Notes under the pieces: generated by a model | Databases searched by the model: none | Seen by the model: the letters and a program-made list of their open reading frames with translations, nothing else | What the model was told of the DNA's origin: nothing | Assembly (NCBI GenBank): GCA_963733265.1 | Contig: CAVTCF010000001.1 | Location: 1,302,001-1,366,000 of the forward strand | From: PALSA-1006 sp963733265 | GTDB lineage: Bacteria > Pseudomonadota > Gammaproteobacteria > Burkholderiales > Gallionellaceae | Reading direction: 5' to 3' | DNA: 64,000 nucleotides | Position numbers and translations under genes: made by a program | Shown: positions 42,653-51,922 of the stretch, one piece after another | How the letters are laid out: the number at the start of each line of letters is the position of its first letter | Position numbering within the stretch: position 1 is the first letter of the stretch

Positions 42653-43669
42653 ATGAAGAACAGAATGAATTATCGGAATCTCGCTTTGCCGAGCCTGATG
42701 CTGGGCGTGCTGGCATTTGCGCCAGCGCAGGGCATTGCCGCCGATCAACCGAAGGCGCAGGCTAACGCACCGCAAGAAACCAAGCTACAAGCCGCGGCTG
42801 CACAAGTACCGCCGGCAAAGGTTGACAAGTCTACCCCCAAGATCGAGTCCGGCGCCTGGAAAGGAGCGAAGCTGGCCGATGGTCAACCTGACATCACCGG
42901 ATATTGGGGGGCTACTTTTGGAGCCTATTTAAATTTCACCGATCCTGAAAGTTTTTCGAGTGGAGAGATCCCGCGTAAACTGGGTCCGCGCGAAGAGCGC
43001 GCACCGAGCCGGGTGAGCGATCCGGCAGATGGACAAGTTCCATTTCAGCCTTGGGCGTTAGCCAAGGTAAAGGAGTATCAGACTTATTACGCGAACCCGA
43101 TCAGGGAAGAGTATATCGATCCACTGGCCAGATGCGCACCGTCAGGCATCCCGCAATCATTGTATATGCATGGCCATGAGATTTATCAGTATCCCGGCTA
43201 TGTTCTTTTCATCTTCGATCAGGGCAACCGCATCATCCATTTGGACGGGAAGCCGCATTTGCCCGCGAACATCAAACTATGGAACGGCGACTCTCGCGGC
43301 CATTGGGAAGGCAATACCCTGGTGGTGGATGTTGGCAACTACAATGGCAAATCCAAATATGCCAGAACCGGCGAATTTATCGGCGAAAATGCCAAGATTC
43401 AAGAACGGTATATTTTTGATGCCAATGGCAAGCGTTATAACTACGTTGCCGAAATTTCCGATCCGACTGTTTATACACGGCCATTTACCGTGACGGTGCC
43501 GATAAGGAAATATACCGATGAAGACAAACCGAAGGCTGTGGTTTACGCCGTCCGTCTGGCGAAGCATTCCGGTAAAGAGGCAATCTGGGAAGCCAATGAC
43601 GAACGTGCTTGCATTGAGTTCAATGCGGGGCATGCACACTTGTCAACAGAGACTGCGCCGAAGAAATAG
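42653..43669 (+). CDS. secreted protein of the DUF6152-associated family (copy B)
   Basis: 338 residues, signal peptide cleaved about residue 27 (GIAADQ), followed by an Ala/Pro/Lys/Gln-rich linker (about 30-65). The folded part repeats the copy A motifs: KLADGQPDITGYWG, WNGDSRGHWEGNTLVVDVGNY, KIQERYIFD, ISDPTVYTRPFTV. An extra region at about 100-170 has two Cys-free helices and CAPSGIPQSLYMHGHEIYQYPGY. A GAGG ribosome site precedes the ATG. Function unknown. Confidence 0.65.
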   Translation: MKNRMNYRNLALPSLMLGVLAFAPAQGIAADQPKAQANAPQETKLQAAAAQVPPAKVDKSTPKIESGAWKGAKLADGQPDITGYWGATFGAYLNFTDPESFSSGEIPRKLGPREERAPSRVSDPADGQVPFQPWALAKVKEYQTYYANPIREEYIDPLARCAPSGIPQSLYMHGHEIYQYPGYVLFIFDQGNRIIHLDGKPHLPANIKLWNGDSRGHWEGNTLVVDVGNYNGKSKYARTGEFIGENAKIQERYIFDANGKRYNYVAEISDPTVYTRPFTVTVPIRKYTDEDKPKAVVYAVRLAKHSGKEAIWEANDERACIEFNAGHAHLSTETAPKK

Positions 43670-43695
43670 TTGTATCGGCGTTGTTCGTTATCCAA

Positions 43696-43729
43696 GCGCG
43701 TGTTCCTGTTGCCGGGGCACGCGTTTTTC
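43696..43729. terminator. terminator between convergent units
   Basis: GCGCGTGTTCC...GGGGCACGCG with a short internal mismatch, then TTTTTCTTTTT; it ends the plus-strand unit. Confidence 0.7.
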
Positions 43730-43739
43730 TTTTTCAAGG

Positions 43740-44858
43740 CTAATGGTTCTGTGTCGGAGCTATTTCGATGTTGCGTTCAGCCGGTGTCGAATAGTCGAAA
43801 CCATGCCTGTTAAATATTTCGGCAGCAATAGCGCTGCGGATGAACTCGATCCAGACATCCGCCGCAACAGGGCGGGGTGCATTGCGAATTTTGGCGATGC
43901 TTAGTTCTTCGATGACCATGCCTTCCTTGGGGAGGAGGACATAGTCGAACAGTTGGGGAAAAGTGTTTTTCAGGTAGTCGCCGAAGTGGTAGTACATGGG
44001 GGCAACATCAGCGATGCCGTCGGCTATGAACTGCGGGTTCTCGCGGTGATGCACGACGTACGATAGCACGGTGCCGGGCTTGGACAGTACCCGGTCGGTG
44101 AATTCCTTACCGCCCTGGGCTTGCAGGGTGGCGATGTAGCTATTGCCGGCGGTGACACCGGTTGGGGCCGAGATCGCCACGTTGATGTCTGCGCGGGCCA
44201 GATCTTGCAGACCGTGGATGTGCTTGGGGTTGCCCGCTTTGATCAGCAGGACAATACCGCGGTTGCGGGTATATATCGAATATTTATCGATATAGCCGCT
44301 CTTGAATAAACGTGCTTGCTGTCCAGTGTTGGTCATGAAAACATCGGGCCACAACGCATCGGGACGCACATCAAACCAGAAGTTGCCGACCTGCAATTTG
44401 CCGTTGTCCATGGCATCGATTAAATGCACCGGTGGAAGGGTCGCATAGAACACGTTCTTCAGCGGCAGGTTGCGATAGGCGGGCTGCTGTGCCACCCATG
44501 AACGAAAGGCTGCAATCAGTTCTGGAAAAATGCGGTATTGGTTGCCCGCAAGAAAAATGACCAGATCCGGGTTCTGGATACTGCCGTGAAAATCGACCAG
44601 ATAGTTCGACTTGGGCGTAATGAACAGATGGGTTTTCGGATCGGGGGATGAAGGAAGCTCGTCCGGCCAGCGGAGGGTTTGCGTTTGAGAGAATACATCC
44701 GCTTGAGCATCAGTTCTCCATGAGCACATCATCAAGACGGGTATCAGGATTGCCGCAAGTAAACGGGGCGTGAAGCAACGTGAAAGAACAGTGCTTATGC
44801 ACAGTCCGATTCGGCTAGGGTTTTTTCGGGAAGACCGGAACCGGTGGTCGCTTGTCAT
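43740..44858 (-). CDS. periplasmic solute-binding protein (ModA/SBP-like)
   Basis: 372 residues, last gene of a four-gene minus-strand unit. N-terminal basic region plus hydrophobic segment (about 30-50) as a long signal peptide. The body has a type II binding-protein pattern: DLVIFLAGNQYRIFPELIAAF, NVFYATLPP, VLLIKAGNPKHIHGLQDLARADINVAISAPTG, typical of molybdate-type or accessory binding proteins. No permease or ATPase gene adjoins, so it may be a free binding protein or sensor. Its start overlaps the preceding cytochrome gene by 44 bases; a later start is possible. Confidence 0.65.
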   Translation of the reverse strand: MTSDHRFRSSRKNPSRIGLCISTVLSRCFTPRLLAAILIPVLMMCSWRTDAQADVFSQTQTLRWPDELPSSPDPKTHLFITPKSNYLVDFHGSIQNPDLVIFLAGNQYRIFPELIAAFRSWVAQQPAYRNLPLKNVFYATLPPVHLIDAMDNGKLQVGNFWFDVRPDALWPDVFMTNTGQQARLFKSGYIDKYSIYTRNRGIVLLIKAGNPKHIHGLQDLARADINVAISAPTGVTAGNSYIATLQAQGGKEFTDRVLSKPGTVLSYVVHHRENPQFIADGIADVAPMYYHFGDYLKNTFPQLFDYVLLPKEGMVIEELSIAKIRNAPRPVAADVWIEFIRSAIAAEIFNRHGFDYSTPAERNIEIAPTQNH

Positions 44859-45399
44859 TCGGATACCAGAATTTTTTGTGGCATTGTTCGCAAATGCTGT
44901 CTATCGCGCTACCGGCTTCGACGAGTTGATCCGCATCTTTTTTTTCAATCGCGGTGATTGCCGCCCCAACCGTTTCATGCAGCGCATGTGCATAGGTGAT
45001 GAATTCAGCGTGATTGGCGGCGATAAGTTTATCGATTTCGGGAGCACTCAGTTCAGTAGGTGCAGCAGAGGTGCTGGTACCTTCTCTCGCAGCATGGCGC
45101 CCTTCGATCAATAATAAATTGGTGGCTTCGAACACAACAATTGCATGTTGTTTGACCGCTTTCCAGTCCTCATCAGTGGCCGGTTTCCTTTCCTCGATAC
45201 CTTTATTAGTAGCGACACTGGCGACAGAATTCCATACATAATCGATGTTCGGATCAATAATGGAATTCATGATCTCCTGAATGCTCGCGGTCGGCTGGAA
45301 CAGCTCATCGCTCTGCTTGGGAGCTGGCGCATCCTGTCGGCTGCAACCTGTACATGCCAGCAGCAATCCGGCCAATACAACGGCGCTATTTCTAAGCAT
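44815..45399 (-). CDS. lipoprotein cytochrome c with C-terminal heme motif
   Basis: 194 residues. Lipobox-type N-terminus (LLLACTGC). A helical body and one heme site near the end, CEQCHKKFWYP, arranged like class II (cytochrome c'/c556) cytochromes, where the heme motif is C-terminal in a four-helix bundle. The 52706-53158 protein has the same plan (CEGCHKLY). Probably a periplasmic electron carrier working with the neighbouring membrane proteins. Confidence 0.75.
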   Translation of the reverse strand: MLRNSAVVLAGLLLACTGCSRQDAPAPKQSDELFQPTASIQEIMNSIIDPNIDYVWNSVASVATNKGIEERKPATDEDWKAVKQHAIVVFEATNLLLIEGRHAAREGTSTSAAPTELSAPEIDKLIAANHAEFITYAHALHETVGAAITAIEKKDADQLVEAGSAIDSICEQCHKKFWYPNDKRPPVPVFPKKP

Positions 45400-45460
45400 A
45401 CATTTCCCTTGCTGAAAATGATAGGCAAGTGCGTTATTCGTCGATAACGCCTTGCGGAAA

Positions 45461-45946
45461 TCAGTTCAGATATCCAATGATGCGACCCGATGCGCCTACG
45501 CCAAACCATAGCACCAACGAAAGCACCGCAGTACTCTTGGCCAGAACCGGGCTGGGGTGGTCTTTCGTGGTTACCCAGCGGAACAGTGTCAGTTGCACAA
45601 TTACTGCCGCGATTAACAACTCAACTTTGATCCAAAAGAAAGGGTTGATGTAATAAATGGTGGCGGCAGGAAGGAAGATGAACAGACCGGAGATTGCCAG
45701 TAATGCCAGGCCAATCCATATGAATCGTCTGGTCGATTTTGCCAGATCAATGACTGAGTATCCGGTTAGGCCGACGCCAAGTAATCTCAGATTGACCAGT
45801 ACGATCGAAGTCAATAATAAGACCAGCCCTGTGATATGTGTAAGCTGGGCAACAGCGCCGAAAAGGTGATTCAGATGAGTGAGGGAAGCGCTGACAGTGC
45901 TGTGCTGTATCGAATTAAAAAGTTCTTGGGTAGACATGGTGGGCAC
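45461..45946 (-). CDS. DUF6644-like integral membrane protein (second copy)
   Basis: 161 residues with four predicted membrane helices (about 28-55, 70-92, 100-125, 138-158). It resembles the upstream DUF6644 protein in its overall plan and its end (GASGRIIGYLN against ISGRLIPYLQY). Conserved His residues in helix one (HLNHLFG, LTHITG) could ligate heme, but this is inference. Confidence 0.6.
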   Translation of the reverse strand: MPTMSTQELFNSIQHSTVSASLTHLNHLFGAVAQLTHITGLVLLLTSIVLVNLRLLGVGLTGYSVIDLAKSTRRFIWIGLALLAISGLFIFLPAATIYYINPFFWIKVELLIAAVIVQLTLFRWVTTKDHPSPVLAKSTAVLSLVLWFGVGASGRIIGYLN

Positions 45947-45967
45947 TCTTTATTGGTAAAGGGGTTA

Positions 45968-46462
45968 TTAATATTGCAGATAAGGAATCAGGCGACCCGA
46001 GATCACCACGACAATCCAAAAACCGAGTGAGGCCCATCCGGCAAAGCGGACAGCCTTTGGGGGTATCTGTTGCGAGTCCCATTCGCCGATGTTTCGCGCC
46101 AATTTCAACTCGAACCATAGTAGATTAATGCCTGCGAGCAAGATCACGGCCAGCTTGAGCCAAAAGACCGGAAGCTCAATGACTTTGGTTGCCAAAGACC
46201 AGAACAGCAGAAGGCCGGTGACAAATTGAACGGCGAAACCCCCGAGCAACCAAGGGCGCAATTGGCGTATCAGTTGAGATGCGGGCGTGTCGCGAAAGAA
46301 AAGCCCGACCAAACGCAAGTCGACCAAGGCAATCAGTCCGACAGAAATAGACAGGGTGAGTAAATGTGTTCCTTCGATGAAAGGGAATACGAAGAGCGAT
46401 TCGCGAATCGCGGTACCGATTTCAGAATCGTAAAGTACTTGTGCAAATCCAATGAGCGACAT
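45968..46462 (-). CDS. DUF6644 membrane protein (first copy)
   Basis: 164 residues with four membrane helices. The sequence FPFIEGTHLLTLSISVGLIALVDLRLVGLFFRD with a helix-buried His is typical of the DUF6644 group. It begins the minus-strand unit 46462-43740, which continues with a second copy, a cytochrome and a binding protein, so a membrane redox complex is plausible. An AGGAATA ribosome site precedes the ATG. Confidence 0.7.
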   Translation of the reverse strand: MSLIGFAQVLYDSEIGTAIRESLFVFPFIEGTHLLTLSISVGLIALVDLRLVGLFFRDTPASQLIRQLRPWLLGGFAVQFVTGLLLFWSLATKVIELPVFWLKLAVILLAGINLLWFELKLARNIGEWDSQQIPPKAVRFAGWASLGFWIVVVISGRLIPYLQY

Positions 46463-46823
46463 GAGGTATTCCTTAAAGAATAAAATTTTCGGTGTGCGTA
46501 AAAAAGCGGTTATCTCTTTTCAGATTGACCGTGCTGCGAAGAAGCAAAACTCAATATAACGGCAGAACAAGTCTGCAACTGCCGTGCCAGATTTTTAGAA
46601 CTGGGACAGTCCTTAAGCGGGACCATGATAGATAGTAACGAGCACTTTGATTTAACAAATAATTTCTGACGTCAAAGCCCGTGCCATTGCTGAACAATTG
46701 AATCTTCTAGTAATGGTTGCGAGCATTTTGCTGCTGCAAATTGAGCAGGTATTGCTTGGTCGTGTTGAGAAACAAACAACAACTATCGGCCATACGCAGC
46801 TAAGGTTTAATTACGCCAACTAC
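46463..46823. other. intergenic region, no gene supported
   Basis: About 360 bases between the DUF6644 gene and the end of the AraC-type regulator gene. It should hold the promoter for the minus-strand unit. A plus-strand frame at 46698-46943 runs into the regulator gene antisense and was not accepted. Confidence 0.4.
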
Positions 46824-47795
46824 CTAAACAAGTATCTGCAGAAAAGTGCGCCGATAACCCGACGGGCTAACGCCGGCAACGCGACGAAAGTGGTGCCGGA
46901 AAGATTCTTCAGATCCGAAACCGGCGCGTTCGCTAATACTTGAGATGGATATGTTAGGTGTTTCCAGCAATTGCTTGGATAGGGCCACGCGCTCCTGCAG
47001 CAACCATTCGATAGGCGACAGACCTGTGGCTTCATTGAATTGCCGTTGCAACGTGCGGGGACTCATGGCCGCCTGCTTGGCGAGCGAAGTGAGGGTATGT
47101 TCTTTATCAAGATGGCCGCGCAACCAGTCAATCAATTTGGACAGGCGAGCGGGTTCGTCGGCAATCATGGGGCGGGTGATGAATTGAGCTTGCCCGCCTT
47201 GACGGTGGGGCGGCATAAGTAAACGTTGTGCGACCAGATTGGCCACTTTGCTGTTGTAATCCTTGGCCACTAAATAGAGCATCATGTCCAGTCCGGAGGC
47301 CGAGCCGGCGGAGGTAATAATCTGATCGTCATCTACAAAGAGGTGACTGGACTCGACTTGGATAGCCGGGAACCCTTTTCTCATCTTATCGGTCATTCTC
47401 CAATGGGTGGTCGCTCTTTTTCCGTCGAGCAAGCCGGCCCAAGCCAAGACAAAGGCACCGGAACAAATCGAGCATAGCCGGGCACCACGCGCATAAGCAG
47501 CGCGTAATTTTTCGAGCAGGGCTTCCGGTGGAGATTCATCCGGATTGCGCCATCCCGGAATGACGATGGTGTCGGCCCGATCCAATATATCCAGAGTGTA
47601 TGGTGCTTCAAAGTGCATTCCAGCGCTGGCGTGGAGCGTGCCACTTTCTATCGAGCACACCGCAAAATCGTACCAGACAACACCCAGCTCCGGGCGTTTC
47701 AGGGCAAAAATTTCGGTGACGCAACCGAGTTCAAATATTCCCAAGTGATTGTAGGCAACAGCGACAACCAAGTGCTTCTTAGCAATTTTATTCAT
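46824..47795 (-). CDS. AraC-family regulator with DJ-1/PfpI-like domain (FtrA/GlxA type)
   Basis: 323 residues. The N-terminal domain (about 8-185) is a class-I glutamine-amidotransferase-like fold with SICSGAFVLAWAGLLDGKRATTHW around the nucleophile-elbow Cys. Two helix-turn-helix units of the AraC type fill the C-terminus (about 215-318): SPRTLQRQFNEATGLSPIEWL and GFGSEESFRHHFRRVAGVSP. It is divergent from the TonB receptor gene at 47979, which it probably controls. Confidence 0.85.
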   Translation of the reverse strand: MNKIAKKHLVVAVAYNHLGIFELGCVTEIFALKRPELGVVWYDFAVCSIESGTLHASAGMHFEAPYTLDILDRADTIVIPGWRNPDESPPEALLEKLRAAYARGARLCSICSGAFVLAWAGLLDGKRATTHWRMTDKMRKGFPAIQVESSHLFVDDDQIITSAGSASGLDMMLYLVAKDYNSKVANLVAQRLLMPPHRQGGQAQFITRPMIADEPARLSKLIDWLRGHLDKEHTLTSLAKQAAMSPRTLQRQFNEATGLSPIEWLLQERVALSKQLLETPNISISSISERAGFGSEESFRHHFRRVAGVSPSGYRRTFLQILV

Positions 47796-47978
47796 AAGCT
47801 TATATCATTAATATTCATATGGTTATCTCATTTTTTCTGACGTTTTATTAACGATAATTGGCCGTTACACCAATGTCAATACATATTCATTTTGCCGATA
47901 ATTCGGTCACGGTCATTTCTTGAAATTGAATATCCGCGACACCCAAATATTAGAAAACAAATTGAAAGGGAAAAATGT

Positions 47979-50513
47979 ATGAACATTAACAAAAATCTCC
48001 GCAGATCAACCGTCCTGCTTGCCTTGCTATCTATTAATTACGGTTTTGCCCAGGCCGCAACAGATCAGGCTGATACTTCGGCACAATCGCAAGATGGTGC
48101 AATAGCACTTGATAGCGTTATCGTTACCGGAACAAGACAGACAGGGCTTAAAGCAACCGACAGCGCCGCGCCTATTCAGGTGCTTGGCGCTGACGCATTA
48201 GACCGCAGCGGCAAGGACGATCTTATACAGTCGCTGGTGCAGAACGTACCCTCTTTCACATCCGATGGAAAGGGTGGTGATGCTGCAGCATTAACAACGC
48301 AGGCACGCCTGCGTGGCTTGAGCCCAAACGATACGCTGATACTGATCAACGGCAAGCGTCGTCATGGCACATCCAATGTCGACGTTAGCGGTGGTCCATT
48401 TAACGGGGGAGCGTCAGCCGATCTAAGTTTGATTCCTGCATCGGCCATTGATCATATTGAAATTCTAACGGATGGTGCCGCAGCGCAATATGGTTCAGAT
48501 GCCATTGCCGGGGTCATCAACATTATTCTCAAGGAAAAGGCCCATGGCGGCACCATCTCCGTGGATGAAGGAAAATATTTTGACGGAACGGGCAACGGTG
48601 GGGGCCAAACAGCCAACTTTGCCGCCAACCTCGGCTTTCAACCCTCCACAGATTCTTTTGTGAATATCAGCGTAGAAGCCAAACAGCAAGACCGTACCGA
48701 TCGCTCAGCTTACGACAACCGATTTACGTCTGGTGGCAAATATTGGCCTAGTGGCGGAAGCTTATCGGCCCAAAACAGCAATGTATTGAGCGTGCCGGGT
48801 TATCCGTACCTCAATCACACTTTCGGCAATCCATATGTTCGGCAAGACCTGGTATCCTTCAATGCGGGCGTGGATGTGAATGAGAGCGCCCAATTCTATG
48901 GCTTTGCGACCTATGCCAAGAAATATGCCGATGCCATTCAAAATTATCGCTCGCCTTCAACTGCCTTCAGTGTTTATCCATACGGCTTTAGCCCGAGCGA
49001 AACGCATGACGAAACGGACTATGCCATTACCGCAGGCGTCAAAGGAAAAATCGGCGGCGGATGGAATTACAACTTGAGTGAGACCTATGGTGATGACAAG
49101 GCCATTGTTGGAAACATAAACTCTATCAATACCGCGTATTTAACAACAGCCTATTTAGCAAACCCGATCTACGGCAGCTCTCCAGGCAGTTTTTACGAGG
49201 GCTACCTCGAATCAACTCAATCGACTACCAATCTGGATTTCAATCGTGACTTCGCTGTCGGTTGGAGCACCCCGTTAAACGTTGCTTTCGGTACGGAGGT
49301 TCGGGTTGATGGCTATCAAATAGGCGCAGGTGAATTCGCCTCAACCTACAATGGAGGTGCGCAAGCTTTCCCCGGATTTACAACAACCGACGCGGGCAGC
49401 CATACTCGCAACAGTTACTCGTTGTATGTAGACTTTGCAGGAGCCCCGGTCGAGAAGCTAAAGCTGGATGCCGCCTTGCGACAAGAGCACTACAACGACT
49501 TCGGTGATGCCACTGTGGGCAAACTGACAGGGCGTTACGATTTTACCCCGGCATTTGCGCTACGAGGCACTGCAAGCAATGGTTTCCGTGCGCCGACTTT
49601 GGGTGAAGAATACTATTCAGCTACACAAGTTTCACCGACTTCTGCAACGGCCACTTTGCCCGCAAACTCAGTGGGGGCTAGCGTGCTTGGGTTTCAACCT
49701 TTGAAAGCAGAAAAGTCAACCAACTATAGTTTCGGTTTAGTTGCCAAGCCGGCACCAAAATTAACCTCGACTCTTGATATTTATGAGATCAATATCACGG
49801 ATCGAATTTTACAGAGCGGTTCACTCATCGGCAGTCAAGGTGGAGTTGTTGTGTCATCGCAAGTCAATGCCGCCATTGCTGCCAACGGCAACTCATTACC
49901 GGCTGGCTTATCAACAATTTCTGCCGCTGCCTATTCGAACGCTGCTGATACTCAAAATAATGGCGCAGATTTGGTGCTCACTTATGCCGACGATTATGCG
50001 GACTTCGGTTCCATTGATTGGAGTGGCGCAGCAAACTACAACCATGTGGATGTTTCCAACGTCAAACCGGCTCCAGCAGGTATTACCGGTGTAGGCGGAA
50101 CGGCAGTGCAACTACTAAATAAAGCATCCTTAAGTTATCTTACGTCGGCGGCACCTTCCTATCGCATCAATCTCGGTGCGTTATGGCGCAAGAGCGATTG
50201 GACTGTTAATTTGCGCGAGAACGTCTTTGGCCCTACCGATTACTACGCCTCTTACGATAACGTAACGTGGTTCGATAATCATGACGGGGTCAAATTCACA
50301 ACCGATATTGACGTGACTGATCAAATCACCAAAGGCTGGGCTGTCACTCTTGGCGCAATCAACTTGTTTAACCGTTATCCGGATCAACTCAACGGCGACT
50401 ATCGCGCGGTATTGACCAGTAAAGGGTCTCAGAATGTAGCGCAGTATTCTTCATACTCGCCCATCGGCATCAACGGTGGTTACTACTACGCCAAGGCAAC
50501 TTTCCGCTTCTGA
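47979..50513 (+). CDS. TonB-dependent receptor
   Basis: 844 residues from ATG 47979 (AAAGGG upstream), signal peptide cleaved after AQAA. TonB-box-like DSVIVTGTRQ, plug domain (about 45-190) with TLILINGKRRHGTSN and DGAAAQYGSDAIAGVINIILK, then a 22-strand barrel ending in Phe. The plug is of the type in the large iron-complex receptor family; the substrate is unknown. A perfect hairpin (50528-50553) separates it from the aminotransferase gene, so downstream expression may be reduced. Confidence 0.82.
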   Translation: MNINKNLRRSTVLLALLSINYGFAQAATDQADTSAQSQDGAIALDSVIVTGTRQTGLKATDSAAPIQVLGADALDRSGKDDLIQSLVQNVPSFTSDGKGGDAAALTTQARLRGLSPNDTLILINGKRRHGTSNVDVSGGPFNGGASADLSLIPASAIDHIEILTDGAAAQYGSDAIAGVINIILKEKAHGGTISVDEGKYFDGTGNGGGQTANFAANLGFQPSTDSFVNISVEAKQQDRTDRSAYDNRFTSGGKYWPSGGSLSAQNSNVLSVPGYPYLNHTFGNPYVRQDLVSFNAGVDVNESAQFYGFATYAKKYADAIQNYRSPSTAFSVYPYGFSPSETHDETDYAITAGVKGKIGGGWNYNLSETYGDDKAIVGNINSINTAYLTTAYLANPIYGSSPGSFYEGYLESTQSTTNLDFNRDFAVGWSTPLNVAFGTEVRVDGYQIGAGEFASTYNGGAQAFPGFTTTDAGSHTRNSYSLYVDFAGAPVEKLKLDAALRQEHYNDFGDATVGKLTGRYDFTPAFALRGTASNGFRAPTLGEEYYSATQVSPTSATATLPANSVGASVLGFQPLKAEKSTNYSFGLVAKPAPKLTSTLDIYEINITDRILQSGSLIGSQGGVVVSSQVNAAIAANGNSLPAGLSTISAAAYSNAADTQNNGADLVLTYADDYADFGSIDWSGAANYNHVDVSNVKPAPAGITGVGGTAVQLLNKASLSYLTSAAPSYRINLGALWRKSDWTVNLRENVFGPTDYYASYDNVTWFDNHDGVKFTTDIDVTDQITKGWAVTLGAINLFNRYPDQLNGDYRAVLTSKGSQNVAQYSSYSPIGINGGYYYAKATFRF

Positions 50514-50527
50514 TATTTGTTCATCCC

Positions 50528-50553
50528 GAGCCTCCTGCATCAACAGGAGGCTC
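50528..50553 (+). terminator. hairpin between receptor and aminotransferase genes
   Basis: GAGCCTCCTG, loop CATCAA, CAGGAGGCTC: a perfect 10-bp stem, followed by ATATTTT; a partial terminator or mRNA stabiliser. Confidence 0.65.
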
Positions 50554-50570
50554 ATATTTTAGGAGTTGAT

Positions 50571-51887
50571 ATGCTTACGAATTATGATTTGACTCGCCGT
50601 GATCTGTTAAAAACCACATTGGGCGTTGGTCTGGTAGCTTTGGGCGGGCGTATTGCTACTGCTACGGCGGCAGACACATCGGCATTGCCGTTGTCGGGTG
50701 AGGCTGGCGGTGCCGCTTTCCCCAAGCTTAACGGTCAACCTGATGAATCATTCTGGGGGAAAGTGCGCGAACAGTTCGATCTGTTGCCCGGCCTTGCTTT
50801 TCTAAATAACGGAACACTGGGGCCTGTTCCCCATTCTGTTTCTTCCGTACACGAGCGCGTGGATCGAGAGTTGTATCGCGATCCACGCAACAGTTTTCGC
50901 CAGGGTGATATTGATGCTGTGCGCGAGAAAATCGCTGCGCTTATCAATGCCGATCCGGATGAAATCACACTGACGCACAGTACGACCGAAGGCATTAATA
51001 TTTTCGGACACGGACTGGATTTACGCGCGGGCGACGAAGTGATCCTGGGTACGCAAGAGCATGCGGCCGCCTTTAATGCTTATGCGGGAATCGAAAAACG
51101 TTTCGGTGTCAAAGTCGTCAAGGTTCAGATTCCTGTCACACCCCAAAACGCCGCACAGGTGATTGAGGCATATGAAAAGGCCATCACTCCGCGTACCCGG
51201 CTTATCGTGGTAAGCCATGTATCTTACTCAAGCGGTCTTGTGGCACCGGTGAAGGAACTCGCAGAGCTGGCACATCGGCGCGGTCTTTTGATTTCGGTCG
51301 ATGCGGCGCAATCATTTGGTGTGATACCGCTGGATATTAAGGCACTTGGAGTGGACCACTATGCCGCCCCCGGCCAGAAATGGCTGCTGGCTGGCACGGG
51401 TACGGGCTTTTCCTATTTCAAGAAAGACATTCAGGATCGTGTCTGGCCCCTTACCGGATTCTATGATCCGGCGAGCACCGCCCCGCACGCGAACTCCGCC
51501 CGCCGCTACGAACATACCGGACAGATTAATGTCAGTGCAGCCTTGGGAATTGGCGCGGCTGTCGATTTTCATAAAGCGATTGGTCCCGCCAATATCGAAA
51601 AACGTGACCGCGAGCTTTCGACGCAGTTGCGGAACGGCTTGGCCAAGATCAACGGGGTTAAATTATATACATCGGCTGATCCGGCTCTTTCGTCCGCACT
51701 CACTGTTTTTTCAATTCGAGGTTTGACACCCGAAGAGACAGTCAAAGCGTTACAGGACCGCTACCAGGTGTTCATTCGTACGATTAACACTGGCGAGATC
51801 GTCGGAGTGCGGGCTTCGACCCATTTCTACAACACTCACGATGAGGTTGAACGTCTGCTTGCGGCCGCAAAAAAACTGGCCGGCTAA
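50571..51887 (+). CDS. Tat-exported class V aminotransferase (isopenicillin-N-epimerase-like)
   Basis: 438 residues from ATG 50571 (AGGAG upstream). The leader DLTRRDLLKTTLGVGLVALGG is a twin-arginine signal. The body is a PLP aminotransferase fold type I: THSTTEGINIFGHGLDL, VVSHVSYSSGLVAPV, SVDAAQSFGVIPLD, and the PLP Lys in APGQKWLLAGTGTG. Related proteins include isopenicillin N epimerases and Cys desulfurases. PLP enzymes in the periplasm are unusual and need Tat because cofactor binding requires prior folding. Encoded behind a TonB receptor, so it may act on the imported compound. Confidence 0.8.
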   Translation: MLTNYDLTRRDLLKTTLGVGLVALGGRIATATAADTSALPLSGEAGGAAFPKLNGQPDESFWGKVREQFDLLPGLAFLNNGTLGPVPHSVSSVHERVDRELYRDPRNSFRQGDIDAVREKIAALINADPDEITLTHSTTEGINIFGHGLDLRAGDEVILGTQEHAAAFNAYAGIEKRFGVKVVKVQIPVTPQNAAQVIEAYEKAITPRTRLIVVSHVSYSSGLVAPVKELAELAHRRGLLISVDAAQSFGVIPLDIKALGVDHYAAPGQKWLLAGTGTGFSYFKKDIQDRVWPLTGFYDPASTAPHANSARRYEHTGQINVSAALGIGAAVDFHKAIGPANIEKRDRELSTQLRNGLAKINGVKLYTSADPALSSALTVFSIRGLTPEETVKALQDRYQVFIRTINTGEIVGVRASTHFYNTHDEVERLLAAAKKLAG

Positions 51888-51922
51888 AAACGATTTTAGT
51901 TAACTATTATGGAGATACAGCG

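Noticed and set aside
46698..46943. 81-codon plus-strand frame
   Set aside because: Largely antisense to the AraC-family regulator gene; no homology.
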